A DNA stretch of 42,732 nt from Lachnospiraceae bacterium (GCA_021200995.1 JAJQFS010000088.1:1-42732), one strand, 5' to 3'; positions 8,681 to 18,179 are shown, counted from the stretch's first letter. The notes: generated by a model not told the origin, from the sequence alone. Made by a program: numbers and translations.

Positions 8681-10797
8681 TCAGGATGGGAATGCTGCTG
8701 GGAGACCGCTATGAAATCCTGGAGAAAATCGGCACAGGCGGCATGAGCGATGTCTATAAGGCGATGGATCAAAAGCTCAACCGCAATGTGGCTGTCAAGG
8801 TGCTGAAGCAGGAATTCTCCGAGAACGCGAACTTTGTCTCCAAATTTCTCGTGGAGGCGCAGGCCGCGGCCGGTCTGATGCATCCGAATATTGTCAACGT
8901 CTATGACGTGGGAGAGGAAGATGACATCCACTATATCGTGATGGAGCTGGTGGAGGGCATCACACTCAAAAAATACATCGAAAAGAAAGCGAGACTTTCT
9001 TATAAAGAGGCTGTCAGCATCGCCATTCAGGTGGCCATGGGAATCGAGGCAGCCCACAATAATCATATTATTCACAGGGATATCAAGCCTCAGAACATCA
9101 TTATTTCCAGGGAAGGAAAGGTCAAGGTGACGGATTTCGGCATCGCGAAGGCGGCCACATCCAACACGGTGACCTCCAATGTGATGGGCAGCGTGCATTA
9201 CACATCTCCGGAGCAGGCGCGAGGCGGCTACAGCGATGAAAAGAGCGACGTGTATTCGCTGGGAATTACGCTCTTTGAGATGCTGACGGGCAGAGTTCCC
9301 TTTGACGGGGATACTACGGTGGCCATCGCCATCAAGCACATTCAGGAGCCCATGCCGAGTCCCAGAGAGTATGTGGAGGAGATTCCGGTCAGTGTGGAGC
9401 AGATTGTCTTAAAGTGCTGCCAGAAAGCGGTTGACAGGCGATATCAGTCCATGGGAGAGCTGATCGATGATTTAAAGCAGGCGCTGGTGCACCCGGATGA
9501 GAATTTTGTCCAGATTGTCGATCCGGACGAGACAGGTGCCACGCGGCTTGTGATGGAGGAACCTGAAGAAGAGGAATACGAAGAGGAAGAAAACATTGGC
9601 TTCCGTACCAGTTCCATGAACCATACCGGAACCATGCGGCTTCGCACCGACAGAGTACCGGAGGAGCTTTTAGAGCAGGAGGAACAGGAAGAGATTGAGG
9701 AGGAGAGCAAGGCGGAGAAGGTGACCTTCGTTCTGATGCTTGTCGCGGGAATCGTGATTCTGGTGCTGATTATCTTCATGATTTTCCAGATCCTGGGCTT
9801 TTTTGAGCTTCCTTTGGGAAATTCATCTTCCAGCTCTGTCACGCAGGAAGCAGAAAGTGAGGAGGAAGAAACGCAGACAGTCACGATGATCGCGGTCGTG
9901 GGAGAAGATGTGGATACCGTCACTGCCAGTTTAAGGGCACTGGGACTGGACGTGGCGAAGCAATATGAGGAATCAGATACCATCAGCGCGGGGATTGTCA
10001 TGAGCGCCGACGTGTCTGTCGGCACCATTCTGAATGTAGGAGATACAGTGACGTTGACGGTCAGCGCCGGCAAGGAAGGGATTGCGATTGAGGATGTGAC
10101 AGGCATGCTTCAGGACGAAGCGGTGACGCTTCTTGAGCAGCAGGGCTTTACTGTTTCTGTCACGGAGAGCTACAGTGATACCGTGGAAAAGGGCTATGTC
10201 ATCAGTCAGAACCCGGAGGGAGGCCAGACAGTCTCCAAAGGCTCCGCTGTGACGATTAAGGTCAGTTCCGGTTCAGACGAATCCACCGTCAGAGTGCCGA
10301 ATCTGATCGGCCTGCCCATTGGGGACTGTGAGACAGAGCTGGAAAGCTGCGGCCTGGTGCTTGGCTCCGTCAGCGAAGGATACAGCAGTGATGTGGCTGA
10401 GGACCTGATCTGTGAACAGCAGTATGGTGAGGGCTCTTATGTGGACAGGGGCGCTTCTGTGGATGTGACGGTCAGTCTGGGAGAAGCGCCTTCCACCTAC
10501 AGTTACCAGGACTCCATAGAGGCGCCTACTTCGGAGGAAGCGCCGAACTATGTGAGCGGAACGTCTGTCCAGATCGCGCTGATGTCGGACAGCGGGAAAA
10601 CGCTTTACAGCGCCAGTGTCAGCGAGTTTCCTGTCACAGTCAGTATTTCGGGCATCACTTCTTCTACAGGGACAGGTACCATTCTTATGACATACACGTA
10701 TGACGCGATCGTGACTGAAGCGACAGAATCTACAGCGGCTGTGACGGAGAAACGAACCGCCAGCTTTGAGCGCACGGTTACCTTTACGAAGGACTAG
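8677..10797 (+). CDS. prkC: membrane Ser/Thr protein kinase with three PASTA domains (PrkC/PknB type)
   Basis: Hanks-type kinase whose extracellular PASTA repeats bind muropeptides or lipid II in characterised relatives and signal wall state, growth and dormancy exit. The kinase domain spans about 10-270: glycine loop GTGGMSDVY, catalytic HRDIKPQN with Asp135, DFG, and the GSVHYTSPEQAR activation segment. An acidic Glu/Thr linker (about 285-345) leads to one membrane helix (about 351-373). Three PASTA repeats follow (about 395-465, 466-532, 533-600), then a Ser/Thr-rich tail of about 100 residues that I cannot assign. Its coupling to prpC supports the role. Confidence 0.95.
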   Translation: MIRMGMLLGDRYEILEKIGTGGMSDVYKAMDQKLNRNVAVKVLKQEFSENANFVSKFLVEAQAAAGLMHPNIVNVYDVGEEDDIHYIVMELVEGITLKKYIEKKARLSYKEAVSIAIQVAMGIEAAHNNHIIHRDIKPQNIIISREGKVKVTDFGIAKAATSNTVTSNVMGSVHYTSPEQARGGYSDEKSDVYSLGITLFEMLTGRVPFDGDTTVAIAIKHIQEPMPSPREYVEEIPVSVEQIVLKCCQKAVDRRYQSMGELIDDLKQALVHPDENFVQIVDPDETGATRLVMEEPEEEEYEEEENIGFRTSSMNHTGTMRLRTDRVPEELLEQEEQEEIEEESKAEKVTFVLMLVAGIVILVLIIFMIFQILGFFELPLGNSSSSSVTQEAESEEEETQTVTMIAVVGEDVDTVTASLRALGLDVAKQYEESDTISAGIVMSADVSVGTILNVGDTVTLTVSAGKEGIAIEDVTGMLQDEAVTLLEQQGFTVSVTESYSDTVEKGYVISQNPEGGQTVSKGSAVTIKVSSGSDESTVRVPNLIGLPIGDCETELESCGLVLGSVSEGYSSDVAEDLICEQQYGEGSYVDRGASVDVTVSLGEAPSTYSYQDSIEAPTSEEAPNYVSGTSVQIALMSDSGKTLYSASVSEFPVTVSISGITSSTGTGTILMTYTYDAIVTEATESTAAVTEKRTASFERTVTFTKD

Positions 10798-10800
10798 AGT

Positions 10801-11697
10801 ATGGAGGAGATATTTCAGGGGAAAATCACCAGGGGCGTAGGGGGCTTTTACTACGTCTTCGTTCCCGCAAAAGAGAAGATGTACGAATGTCGGGCCAGGG
10901 GGATTTTCCGCAATGATAAAATTAAACCGCTTGTGGGGGATGATGTCGGGATTCAGATTATTTCAGAGGAGGATGCGGTGGGAAATATTTCCCGTATTCT
11001 TCCCAGAACGAGCTGTCTGATCCGTCCGGCGGTGGCCAATGTAGACCAGGCGATGGTAATTTTCTCCGTTAAAAAACCGGATATCAGTCTGAATTTGCTG
11101 GACCGGCTGCTGATTCATATGGAACAGCAGCATTTGCCTGTATTTCTCTGCCTGAACAAAGAGGACCTTGACGCGGAACATACAGGAGAAGCGATAGCCG
11201 CGGCTTACAGGGCAGCAGAATATCCGGTGCTTAAGATCAGCGCGCTGGAGGATGAGAATGTGGACTGTGTGCTGGACTGCCTGAAAGGAAAGACTACGAC
11301 TGTTGCTGGTCCGAGCGGCGTTGGAAAATCCACACTGATCAACCGCCTTCAGTCTCAGACCCGGATGGAAACCGGCAGCGTCAGCAGGAAGCTTTCGCGC
11401 GGCAGGCATACTACCAGATATTCTCAGCTGATTCCGATAGACCAGGACAGCTATATTCTGGATACCCCGGGTTTTGGCTCTTTAGAGCTGTTTGACCTTG
11501 AAAAGGAAGATCTGGCGTCGTATTACAGAGAATTTGAGCCATATGAAGCGACATGTAAATTTACCGGCTGCAGCCATATTCACGAGCCTGTGTGCGGAGT
11601 GAAAGAAGCGCTTCAGCAGGGAAAGATCAGTGCGCTGCGCTACGAGACCTATCGGACGCTTTATGAAGAGCTGGCCGGCCAGCAGAAAAAATACTGA
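10801..11697 (+). CDS. rsgA: ribosome small subunit-dependent GTPase RsgA
   Basis: Circularly permuted GTPase that checks late 30S assembly near the decoding centre. An N-terminal OB fold is followed by the permuted G motifs: NKED, GPSGVGKS (170-177) and DTPGFG. A C-terminal zinc knuckle (CKFTGCSHIHEPVCGV) has the expected Cys/His ligands. At 298 residues it is typical. It starts 3 bp after the prkC stop, the same neighbour relation as B. subtilis prkC-rsgA. The usual next genes rpe and thiN are absent; ychF follows instead. Confidence 0.95.
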   Translation: MEEIFQGKITRGVGGFYYVFVPAKEKMYECRARGIFRNDKIKPLVGDDVGIQIISEEDAVGNISRILPRTSCLIRPAVANVDQAMVIFSVKKPDISLNLLDRLLIHMEQQHLPVFLCLNKEDLDAEHTGEAIAAAYRAAEYPVLKISALEDENVDCVLDCLKGKTTTVAGPSGVGKSTLINRLQSQTRMETGSVSRKLSRGRHTTRYSQLIPIDQDSYILDTPGFGSLELFDLEKEDLASYYREFEPYEATCKFTGCSHIHEPVCGVKEALQQGKISALRYETYRTLYEELAGQQKKY

Positions 11698-11713
11698 AGG
11701 GAGAGAAACATAA

Positions 11714-12811
11714 ATGAAGCTGGGCATTGTTGGTCTTCCCAATGTGGGGAAGAGCACTTTATTTAATTCACTGACAAAAGCGGGAGCGGAGAGCGCCAAC
11801 TATCCGTTCTGCACCATCGATCCGAACGTGGGGATCGTGGCGGTTCCGGATGAACGCATCCGCCTTCTGGGAGAAATGTACCATTCTAAGAAGGTGACGC
11901 CGGCCGTCATTGAGTTTGTGGACATCGCCGGTCTGGTGAAGGGAGCCTCCAAGGGAGAGGGCCTGGGCAACCAGTTTTTAAGCCACATCAGGGAGGTGGA
12001 CGCGATCGTCCACGTCGTGCGCTGTTTTGAGGACAGCAATGTGGTGCATGTGGACGGCAGCGTCAATGCCCTGCGGGATATTGAAACCATCAATATCGAG
12101 CTGATTTTTTCTGATCTGGAGATTCTGGAACGGAGAATGGCGAAGCTTTCCAAGGTAGCCAGGATGGATAAGACGGCGGGAAAAGAATACGCCCTTCAGG
12201 AACGCATCAAAGAGCATCTGGAGTCAGGGAAGCTCGCGAAGAGCATGACATTTGAGGATGAGGATGAAGCGGCATGGTTTGCCTCCTACAATCTTCTGAC
12301 GGCCAAACCGGTTATTTTTGCCGCCAATGTGGCGGAGGATGATCTGGCTGATGATGGTCAATCGAATGTCTGGGTGCGGCAGGTGCGGGATTACGCGGCG
12401 AAGGAAGGCTGCGAGGTCTTTGTCATCAGCGCGCAGATCGAGGAGGAAATCTCGGAGCTTGACGATGACGAGAAGCAGATGTTTTTGGAGGATCTGGGAC
12501 TTTCTGAATCCGGTCTGGAAAAGCTGATTGCCGCCAGCTACAGGATTTTAGGCCTGCAGAGCTTTCTGACTGCCGGCGAGGACGAGACCAGGGCCTGGAC
12601 CATCAGGGTAGGAACCAAAGCGCCCCAGGCGGCGGGGAAGATCCATTCCGATTTTGAGAGAGGCTTTATCAAGGCGGAGGTGGTCAATTATAAGGACCTG
12701 CTCCAGTACGGCTCTCTTGCGGCTGCCAGGGAAAAAGGCCTGGTCGGGATGGAAGGCAAGGACTATGTCGTGCAGGACGGAGACGTGATTTTATTCCGTT
12801 TTAATGTATAA
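11714..12811 (+). CDS. ychF: redox-regulated ATPase YchF (OLA1 family)
   Basis: Obg-like P-loop protein that binds ATP rather than GTP in characterised members, associates with ribosomes and influences stress responses. It begins with GLPNVGKSTLFN and has the family signature SANYPFCTIDPN. DIAGLVKGASKGEGLGN is the switch II region. A coiled helical insertion is followed by the C-terminal TGS domain (RAWTIRVGTKAPQAAG). The length of 365 residues is exact for the family. The ATG follows GAAGGGAGAG. Confidence 0.95.
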   Translation: MKLGIVGLPNVGKSTLFNSLTKAGAESANYPFCTIDPNVGIVAVPDERIRLLGEMYHSKKVTPAVIEFVDIAGLVKGASKGEGLGNQFLSHIREVDAIVHVVRCFEDSNVVHVDGSVNALRDIETINIELIFSDLEILERRMAKLSKVARMDKTAGKEYALQERIKEHLESGKLAKSMTFEDEDEAAWFASYNLLTAKPVIFAANVAEDDLADDGQSNVWVRQVRDYAAKEGCEVFVISAQIEEEISELDDDEKQMFLEDLGLSESGLEKLIAASYRILGLQSFLTAGEDETRAWTIRVGTKAPQAAGKIHSDFERGFIKAEVVNYKDLLQYGSLAAAREKGLVGMEGKDYVVQDGDVILFRFNV

Positions 12812-12820
12812 GGAGCGCTT

Positions 12821-13747
12821 ATGCCGGAAGTAATGAACAGCACTGATATTGCATTCCCCAATCTGGGGATTTATCTGGAAAATGTACCGAAGTCTTTTTC
12901 AATTTTCGGGTTTTCCATCGCCTTTTACGGGGTCATCATCGGCATCGCGATGATCTGCGGAATTTTTCTGGCGACACATCTGGCGAAGGTTTCGGGACAG
13001 GATCCGGATCTTTACTGGGATTTTATCATTTACGCGATTATTTTTTCCATCATCGGAGCCAGGCTGTATTATGTAATCTTTTCCTGGGATAAATATAAGG
13101 ATAATCTGCTCAGTATTTTCAACCTGCGCCAGGGCGGCCTCGCGATTTACGGCGGTGTGATAGCCGCGTTTCTCACACTATATGTATTCACCCGGGTGAA
13201 ACACTTAAGCTTTTGCCAGATGGCGGATACTGCCGTGCCGGGGCTGGTCCTGGGACAGGTCATCGGCCGTTGGGGCAACTTTATGAACCGGGAGGCGTTC
13301 GGTGATTACACAGATAATCTGTTCGCGATGGCGCTTCCGGTCGATGCGGTGCGGTCGAATGAGATCACCCAGACCATGCTGGATCATATGGCGGAGGGGG
13401 CAAATTATGTGCAGGTGCACCCGACCTTTCTTTATGAATCGCTCTGGAACCTCTGCCTTTTGATTTTCCTTCTTCTTTACCGGAACAGGAAAAAGTTTGA
13501 GGGAGAGATTACTCTCTTTTATCTTGCCGGATATGGCATCGGGCGTTTCTGGATTGAGGGACTGCGTACCGACCAGCTTCTGATCCCGTATTTGAATATT
13601 CCGATTTCTCAGCTTATTGGCATTACTGCCTTTGTGGTCTGTATGGTTGCAGACATTCTGGTGCGGGTGCATGTGTCGGATGAGAAGGAATATCTGGGGG
13701 AGTCCAGAAGCCTGAAGGATAACCAAAAAATGGGGAAGGATCAGTAG
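12821..13747 (+). CDS. lgt: prolipoprotein diacylglyceryl transferase
   Basis: Multi-pass membrane enzyme that transfers diacylglycerol from phosphatidylglycerol to the lipobox cysteine of prolipoproteins. The Lgt signature GQVIGRWGNFMNREAFG is complete, with the essential RWGNFMN core. The upstream GGLAIYGG (phospholipid-binding) and downstream GRFWIEGLRTDQL are also present. About seven membrane helices can be traced in 308 residues. The ATG follows TAAGGAG, 9 bp after ychF. The hydrophilic C-terminal tail is a little longer than average. Confidence 0.94.
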   Translation: MPEVMNSTDIAFPNLGIYLENVPKSFSIFGFSIAFYGVIIGIAMICGIFLATHLAKVSGQDPDLYWDFIIYAIIFSIIGARLYYVIFSWDKYKDNLLSIFNLRQGGLAIYGGVIAAFLTLYVFTRVKHLSFCQMADTAVPGLVLGQVIGRWGNFMNREAFGDYTDNLFAMALPVDAVRSNEITQTMLDHMAEGANYVQVHPTFLYESLWNLCLLIFLLLYRNRKKFEGEITLFYLAGYGIGRFWIEGLRTDQLLIPYLNIPISQLIGITAFVVCMVADILVRVHVSDEKEYLGESRSLKDNQKMGKDQ

Positions 13748-13801
13748 GACGCATTGTTCGCAGCAGTGCTGTGTACTGTAAAAAAGGGGAAAGGCTGCAA
13801 A

Positions 13802-14290
13802 TTGGTTCTCAGCAAAAAGACAAAAATCATCATATTGTGCGTATTACTTGTACTGACCCTTGCGTTTATCTGGGGAAACTCTCTTCTGCCTGCTTCTGAA
13901 TCCGAAAAACTGAGCGATACAGTAAAGGAGGTCTTAGAACAGGTCCTGCCGGAGGATTTTTTTCAGGGAGACGGTTCGGATGACAGCAATCTGATTCGGA
14001 AGCTTGCACACTTTACGGAATTCACCCTTCTGGGTATGGAACTGACCCTGCTGTTATGGGAAATTCTGCAATATTCTGTGACCACGCCGCTTCTGGCCGG
14101 CCTGCTGGCGGCTGTGACGGACGAGACCATTCAGATCTTCATTGAGGGGAGAGGAAGCTCTGTCAGGGATGTCTGGATTGATTTCGGCGGTGTGGCTTTA
14201 GGGACGCTTCTCATTTTTATACTGCGACGTTTCCAAAACAGGCGGCGCAGGCGGCCGCATGCCGCGTATCAGCAGCGGCATAAAGCGTGA
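13802..14290 (+). CDS. VanZ-family membrane protein
   Basis: Small integral membrane protein with an N-terminal helix, the VanZ signature RKLAHFTEFTLLGMEL, and two or three further helices. It ends in an Arg-rich tail. VanZ itself gives low teicoplanin resistance, but chromosomal relatives like this one have no settled function. The start is uncertain. TTG 13802 is preceded by GGGGAAAGG at good spacing (162 residues). TTG 13754 would extend it to 178 residues and bring it within 6 bp of lgt. The final basic residues are low-complexity and probably cytoplasmic. Confidence 0.75.
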   Translation: MVLSKKTKIIILCVLLVLTLAFIWGNSLLPASESEKLSDTVKEVLEQVLPEDFFQGDGSDDSNLIRKLAHFTEFTLLGMELTLLLWEILQYSVTTPLLAGLLAAVTDETIQIFIEGRGSSVRDVWIDFGGVALGTLLIFILRRFQNRRRRRPHAAYQQRHKA

Positions 14291-14329
14291 AAGTTGTGAC
14301 AACAATCGCGAAAAATCCATTTTTTCTGG

Positions 14330-14358
14330 TTGACAAAGAAAAGGGTTGTATGTATAAT
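14330..14358 (+). promoter_or_regulatory. sigma-A promoter of yceD-rpmF
   Basis: TTGACA at 14330-14335, a 17-bp spacer, and TATAAT at 14353-14358 match the vegetative consensus in all twelve positions. The expected start is about 20 bp before yceD. Confidence 0.9.
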
Positions 14359-14384
14359 CTTTTAGGTATGGATTAGGAGATACT

Positions 14385-14909
14385 ATGTTTATTGATCTGT
14401 CCGATGTATTTCATTCCGCGAGCGGCGATATTCATCAGCAGTACGCGGCGGAGCTTACGAAAGCCCGTTACAGGGGGCAGGATTTTCCTGTTTTAGAGAA
14501 GTCACCTTTTACACTTGACTGTACCTATGAGCAGGATGGTCAGGCCGCGGTAAAGGTGAACGGTTCCATCGTGCTGGATCTGTACTGCGACAGGTGTTTA
14601 AAGCCTGTGGCGGAACGGGTTGAGGTTCACGCTGAGAGAACTGTGTATGCGCCGGATTGTGTTCCCGCAGAGGAAGAGGAGGACAATCTGGAGATCATGG
14701 ACAGCTATCAGTTAAACATGGAGCGTCTGATATTCAATGAAATTCTCATGAACTGGCCGGTGAAGGTTTTGTGCAGGCCGGACTGCAAAGGGCTTTGCAG
14801 GGTGTGTGGCAAGGACCTGAATCTGGGAGACTGCGGATGCGATGATTTTGTACCGGATCCCAGAATGGCAGTGATAAAAGATATCATTAACGCGGATAAG
14901 GAGGTGTAA
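14385..14909 (+). CDS. yceD: YceD/DUF177 family protein
   Basis: Family of about 170 residues almost always encoded immediately before rpmF; linked in other organisms to 23S rRNA metabolism. Visible features are the central CDRCLKPV motif and a Cys-rich C-terminus (CRPDCKGLCRVCGKDL, then CGCDD), which probably binds zinc. The ATG follows TAGGAGAT at ideal spacing. rpmF starts 2 bp after its stop. The biochemical activity is not settled and I do not assign one. Confidence 0.88.
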   Translation: MFIDLSDVFHSASGDIHQQYAAELTKARYRGQDFPVLEKSPFTLDCTYEQDGQAAVKVNGSIVLDLYCDRCLKPVAERVEVHAERTVYAPDCVPAEEEEDNLEIMDSYQLNMERLIFNEILMNWPVKVLCRPDCKGLCRVCGKDLNLGDCGCDDFVPDPRMAVIKDIINADKEV

Positions 14910-14911
14910 CG

Positions 14912-15094
14912 ATGTCTATTTGTCCAAAGAACAGATCTTCCAAGGGAAGAAGAGACCGGAGAAGAGCAAACTGGAAAATGAACGCCACCACGCTGGTCAA
15001 ATGCAGCAAATGTGGCGCTTTGATGGTTCCGCACAGAGTCTGCAAGGCCTGTGGTTCTTACAATAAGCGCGAGATCATCAGCACAGAGGAGTAA
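14912..15094 (+). CDS. rpmF: 50S ribosomal protein L32
   Basis: Short basic ribosomal protein (60 residues) beginning MSICPKNRSSKGRRDRRRAN, with the zinc-binding pattern CSKCG...CKACG (four cysteines, the zinc-containing C+ form). The start follows GGAGGTG inside the end of yceD. The usual downstream genes plsX and acpP are not here; a terminator and topA follow. Confidence 0.96.
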   Translation: MSICPKNRSSKGRRDRRRANWKMNATTLVKCSKCGALMVPHRVCKACGSYNKREIISTEE

Positions 15095-15100
15095 CATGAA

Positions 15101-15131
15101 GGGCTGTCCGAAGGACGGCCCGATTTTTTTT
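15101..15131 (+). terminator. intrinsic terminator after rpmF
   Basis: The arms GGGCTGTCC (15101-15109) and GGACGGCCC (15113-15121) pair with one G-U and a GAA loop. They are followed by GA and eight T. Confidence 0.9.
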
Positions 15132-15144
15132 ACTTAAAACCCCC

Positions 15145-15173
15145 TTGCACTTGAAAAAAATTTGTTGTATAGT
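15145..15173 (+). promoter_or_regulatory. probable promoter of topA
   Basis: TTGCAC (15145-15150), a 17-bp spacer and TATAGT (15168-15173) lie just after the rpmF terminator and about 50 bp before topA. Confidence 0.65.
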
Positions 15174-15226
15174 GTGCGTCGAGCAGTTCGGGAAGAAGTT
15201 TCAGTAAATGATATGGAAAGAATGGA

Positions 15227-17227
15227 ATGGCGAAGTATTTAGTAATTGTGGAATCACCGGCCAAGGTGAATACCATCAAAAAATTTCTGGGAAGCAATTA
15301 TGAGGTGATGGCCTCCAACGGCCATGTCCGCGACCTGCCCAAGAGCAGTCTGGGGATTGACGTGGAGAACGACTATGAGCCTCATTACATTATCATCCGG
15401 GGGAAGGGAGAGCTTTTATCAACCCTTCGCAAGGCGGCCAGAAAAGCGGATAAAATTTATCTGGCAACTGACCCTGACCGGGAGGGGGAAGCAATCTCCT
15501 GGCACCTGATGTATGCCCTGAAGCTGGATGAGAAAAAGGTTTCCCGGATTACATTCAATGAAATAACCAAAAACGCGGTCAGAGAATCCCTCAAACATGC
15601 CAGAGAAATCGACATGAACAGAGTGGACGCCCAGCAGGCCCGCCGTTTACTGGACAGAATGGTGGGATATAAAATCTCACCGCTTCTATGGTCCAAGATC
15701 AAAGGCGGTTTGAGCGCGGGACGCGTGCAGTCCGCGGCGCTTCGCATCATCTGCGATAAGGAAGCCCAGATCGAGGCTTTTATCCCACAGGAATACTGGA
15801 CACTGGATGCCGAGTTCAAACTGCGCGGCGAGCGAAGGCCGGTCAAAGCGGCTTATTACGGCGATGAAACTGGCAGGGTGGATTTAAAGACGGAGGAGCA
15901 GGTCAGAGCCATTGAACAGGAGCTGGCAGGCGCGGCATATTTTGTCAGATCCGTGAAAAAGAGCGAGCATATCAGAAAAGCGCCGCTTCCTTTCACCACC
16001 TCCACGCTGCAGCAGGAAGCCAGCAGAACCCTGAATTTCTCAACACAGAAGACCATGCGCCTGGCGCAGCAGCTCTATGAAGGTGTTGCGGTGAAGGGAC
16101 ATGGGACAGTAGCGCTGATTACCTATCTGCGTACGGATTCAACCAGAATTTCTGAGGAAGCACTGTCTATGGCAAACGCCTATGTGTCGAAGGTTTACGG
16201 CCCGGAGTATCTGGGACACGTGCGGGACGGCAATGCGCACAAACAGAACGTGCAGGACGCCCATGAGGCGATCCGTCCTACGGATGTCACGCTGACGCCC
16301 ATGGAATTGAAGGATCTTCTGCCGCGCGATCTGTTTCGCTTCTATCAGATGATCTGGCGCCGTTTTCTGGCGGCTGCCATGAAGGAAGCAAAATACGAGA
16401 CCACTACTGTAAAGGTGGCGGCCGGCAGACATATTTTCAGCTTCAGCGCCTCCAGAACTCTCTTTGACGGTTTTATGGCCGTCAGCGGTCTGGACGAGGA
16501 GAAGACGGACAATGTCAGACTGACCAGGGAAGTGGAGGAGGGCAGCGAAGTGACGCTTGAAAAGCTGTCCGGCGAGAAACATTTCACACAGCCGCCCGCG
16601 CACTTTACGGAGGCGAGCCTGGTGAAAACCCTGGAAGAGCTTGGCATCGGCAGACCCAGTACCTACGCGCCTACCATTACCCTTTTGCTGAATCGCCGCT
16701 ACGTCACCAAGGAAAAGAAAAACCTCTATGTGACCGAGCTGGGCGATGTGGTGAATCATATGATGGTGGAGAATTTTCCCACCATTGTGGATGTGAATTT
16801 CACCGCCGCCGTGGAATCCCTTTTGGATGGCGTCGAGGAAGGAAAGGTCCAGTGGAAGAGCATCATCCGTAATTTCTATCCGGACCTGGACGAGGCGGTA
16901 AAGGAAGCGGAGAAAAAGCTGGAAAAGGTAGAGGTCAAGGATGAGGTCAGCGACGTGCCCTGCGAACTCTGCGGCCGGATGATGGTTTATAAATATGGCC
17001 CGCACGGTAAGTTCCTGGCCTGCCCCGGCTTTCCGGAATGCCGCAACACCAAACCCTATTATGAAAAAATCGGCGTGAAATGTCCGAAGTGCGGCGGCGA
17101 TATCGTAGTGCGCAGGACCCGCAAGGGGCGCAGATATTATGGCTGTATCCATAATCCGGACTGCGATTATATGGTCTGGCAGAGACCAAAAGAGTCAGAA
17201 TTGTCCGAATTGAAGCAAGAATCATGA
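15227..17227 (+). CDS. topA: DNA topoisomerase I
   Basis: Type IA topoisomerase that relaxes negative supercoils. The Toprim domain starts YLVIVESPAKVNTIKKFLG and continues to DPDREGEAI. The active-site tyrosine is Tyr300 in LITYLRTDSTRIS. The C-terminus has two zinc ribbons: CELCG...CPGFPEC and CPKCG...CIHNPDC. At 666 residues it is a short clostridial form with two rather than three or more ribbons. AAAGAATGG precedes the ATG. Confidence 0.95.
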   Translation: MAKYLVIVESPAKVNTIKKFLGSNYEVMASNGHVRDLPKSSLGIDVENDYEPHYIIIRGKGELLSTLRKAARKADKIYLATDPDREGEAISWHLMYALKLDEKKVSRITFNEITKNAVRESLKHAREIDMNRVDAQQARRLLDRMVGYKISPLLWSKIKGGLSAGRVQSAALRIICDKEAQIEAFIPQEYWTLDAEFKLRGERRPVKAAYYGDETGRVDLKTEEQVRAIEQELAGAAYFVRSVKKSEHIRKAPLPFTTSTLQQEASRTLNFSTQKTMRLAQQLYEGVAVKGHGTVALITYLRTDSTRISEEALSMANAYVSKVYGPEYLGHVRDGNAHKQNVQDAHEAIRPTDVTLTPMELKDLLPRDLFRFYQMIWRRFLAAAMKEAKYETTTVKVAAGRHIFSFSASRTLFDGFMAVSGLDEEKTDNVRLTREVEEGSEVTLEKLSGEKHFTQPPAHFTEASLVKTLEELGIGRPSTYAPTITLLLNRRYVTKEKKNLYVTELGDVVNHMMVENFPTIVDVNFTAAVESLLDGVEEGKVQWKSIIRNFYPDLDEAVKEAEKKLEKVEVKDEVSDVPCELCGRMMVYKYGPHGKFLACPGFPECRNTKPYYEKIGVKCPKCGGDIVVRRTRKGRRYYGCIHNPDCDYMVWQRPKESELSELKQES

Positions 17228-17260
17228 AAATTTCAAAATATTTATAATTTTCCGATAATT
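17228..17260 (+). promoter_or_regulatory. two candidate CodY boxes upstream of codY
   Basis: Positions 17246-17260 read AATTTTCCGATAATT, matching 13 of 15 positions of the established CodY box AATTTTCWGAAAATT. A weaker site (12 of 15) lies at 17228-17242, immediately after the topA stop. The better box ends four bases before the -35 element of codY, so autorepression is inferred. Confidence 0.6.
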
Positions 17261-17263
17261 TCA

Positions 17264-17292
17264 TTGATTTTACGTAATTGTCGTGCTATACT
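17264..17292 (+). promoter_or_regulatory. probable promoter of codY
   Basis: TTGATT (17264-17269), a 17-bp spacer and TATACT (17287-17292). The resulting leader is about 90 nt. Confidence 0.7.
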
Positions 17293-17387
17293 ACGGCTTG
17301 AAATGAAACAGAAATGCCGGCGCACTGTGTAATTGATACGGACAGAGGCGCGATGAGACGGCGGGATACGCGGAGGGTATTTGCACA

Positions 17388-18179
17388 ATGGGCAGTGTAC
17401 AGCTGTTGGATAAAACCAGAAAAATCGGTAAATTACTGCACAATAATAATTCCAGCAAGGTGGTTTTCACAGATATCTGTCAAGTCATGAAGGAAATCAT
17501 CGCATCCAATGTCCTGGTCATCAGCAAAAAAGGCAAGGTACTGGGCTTAAGCTATTCAGAGAATGTAGAATGCATTCATGAGCTGATCGACGTGGGAGTG
17601 GGAGGCTTTATTGACGGCCTGCTCAATGAACGTCTTCTGGGCGTTCTCTCCACGAAGGAGAATGTGAACCTTCTGACGCTTGGATTTGAGAATGAGGACA
17701 TTCGCCGTTTCCAGGCGGTGATTTCTCCCATCGAAATCGCGGGCGAGCGCCTGGGCACGCTCTTCGTGTACCGTAATGAGGAACAGTATGGCATCGACGA
17801 CATTATCCTCTGCGAGTATGGTTCTACGGTTGTGGGACTGGAGATGCTGCGCGCGGTCAACGAAGAAAACGCCGAAGAGGTCCGCAAGGTCAATGTGGTC
17901 AAATCCGCCATCAATACCCTGTCTTTTTCCGAGATGGAGGCGATCGTCCATATCTTTGATGAGCTCGACGGCACGGAAGGCATTCTGGTGGCCTCCAAGA
18001 TTGCAGACAGAGTGGGGATTACCCGTTCCGTGATTGTCAATGCGCTGCGTAAGTTTGAATCCGCCGGCATCATTGAATCCAGATCCTCCGGCATGAAGGG
18101 CACTTACATCAAGGTGTTAAACGATGCTGTCTATTCTGAGGTCGCGGAGCTGAAGAAAAATCTGAAGAAACCATCGTGA
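17388..18179 (+). CDS. codY: GTP- and branched-chain-amino-acid-sensing repressor CodY
   Basis: Global nutritional regulator of Bacillota. An N-terminal GAF ligand domain (about 1-155) is joined by a helix to a winged HTH (about 195-250: VASKIADRVGITRSVIVNALRKF). That recognition helix is among the most conserved CodY segments. The 263 residues are normal. It is a single gene with its own promoter and terminator. B. subtilis codY sits in an operon with xerC and clpYQ, whereas here it lies between topA and rpsB. Confidence 0.95.
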   Translation: MGSVQLLDKTRKIGKLLHNNNSSKVVFTDICQVMKEIIASNVLVISKKGKVLGLSYSENVECIHELIDVGVGGFIDGLLNERLLGVLSTKENVNLLTLGFENEDIRRFQAVISPIEIAGERLGTLFVYRNEEQYGIDDIILCEYGSTVVGLEMLRAVNEENAEEVRKVNVVKSAINTLSFSEMEAIVHIFDELDGTEGILVASKIADRVGITRSVIVNALRKFESAGIIESRSSGMKGTYIKVLNDAVYSEVAELKKNLKKPS

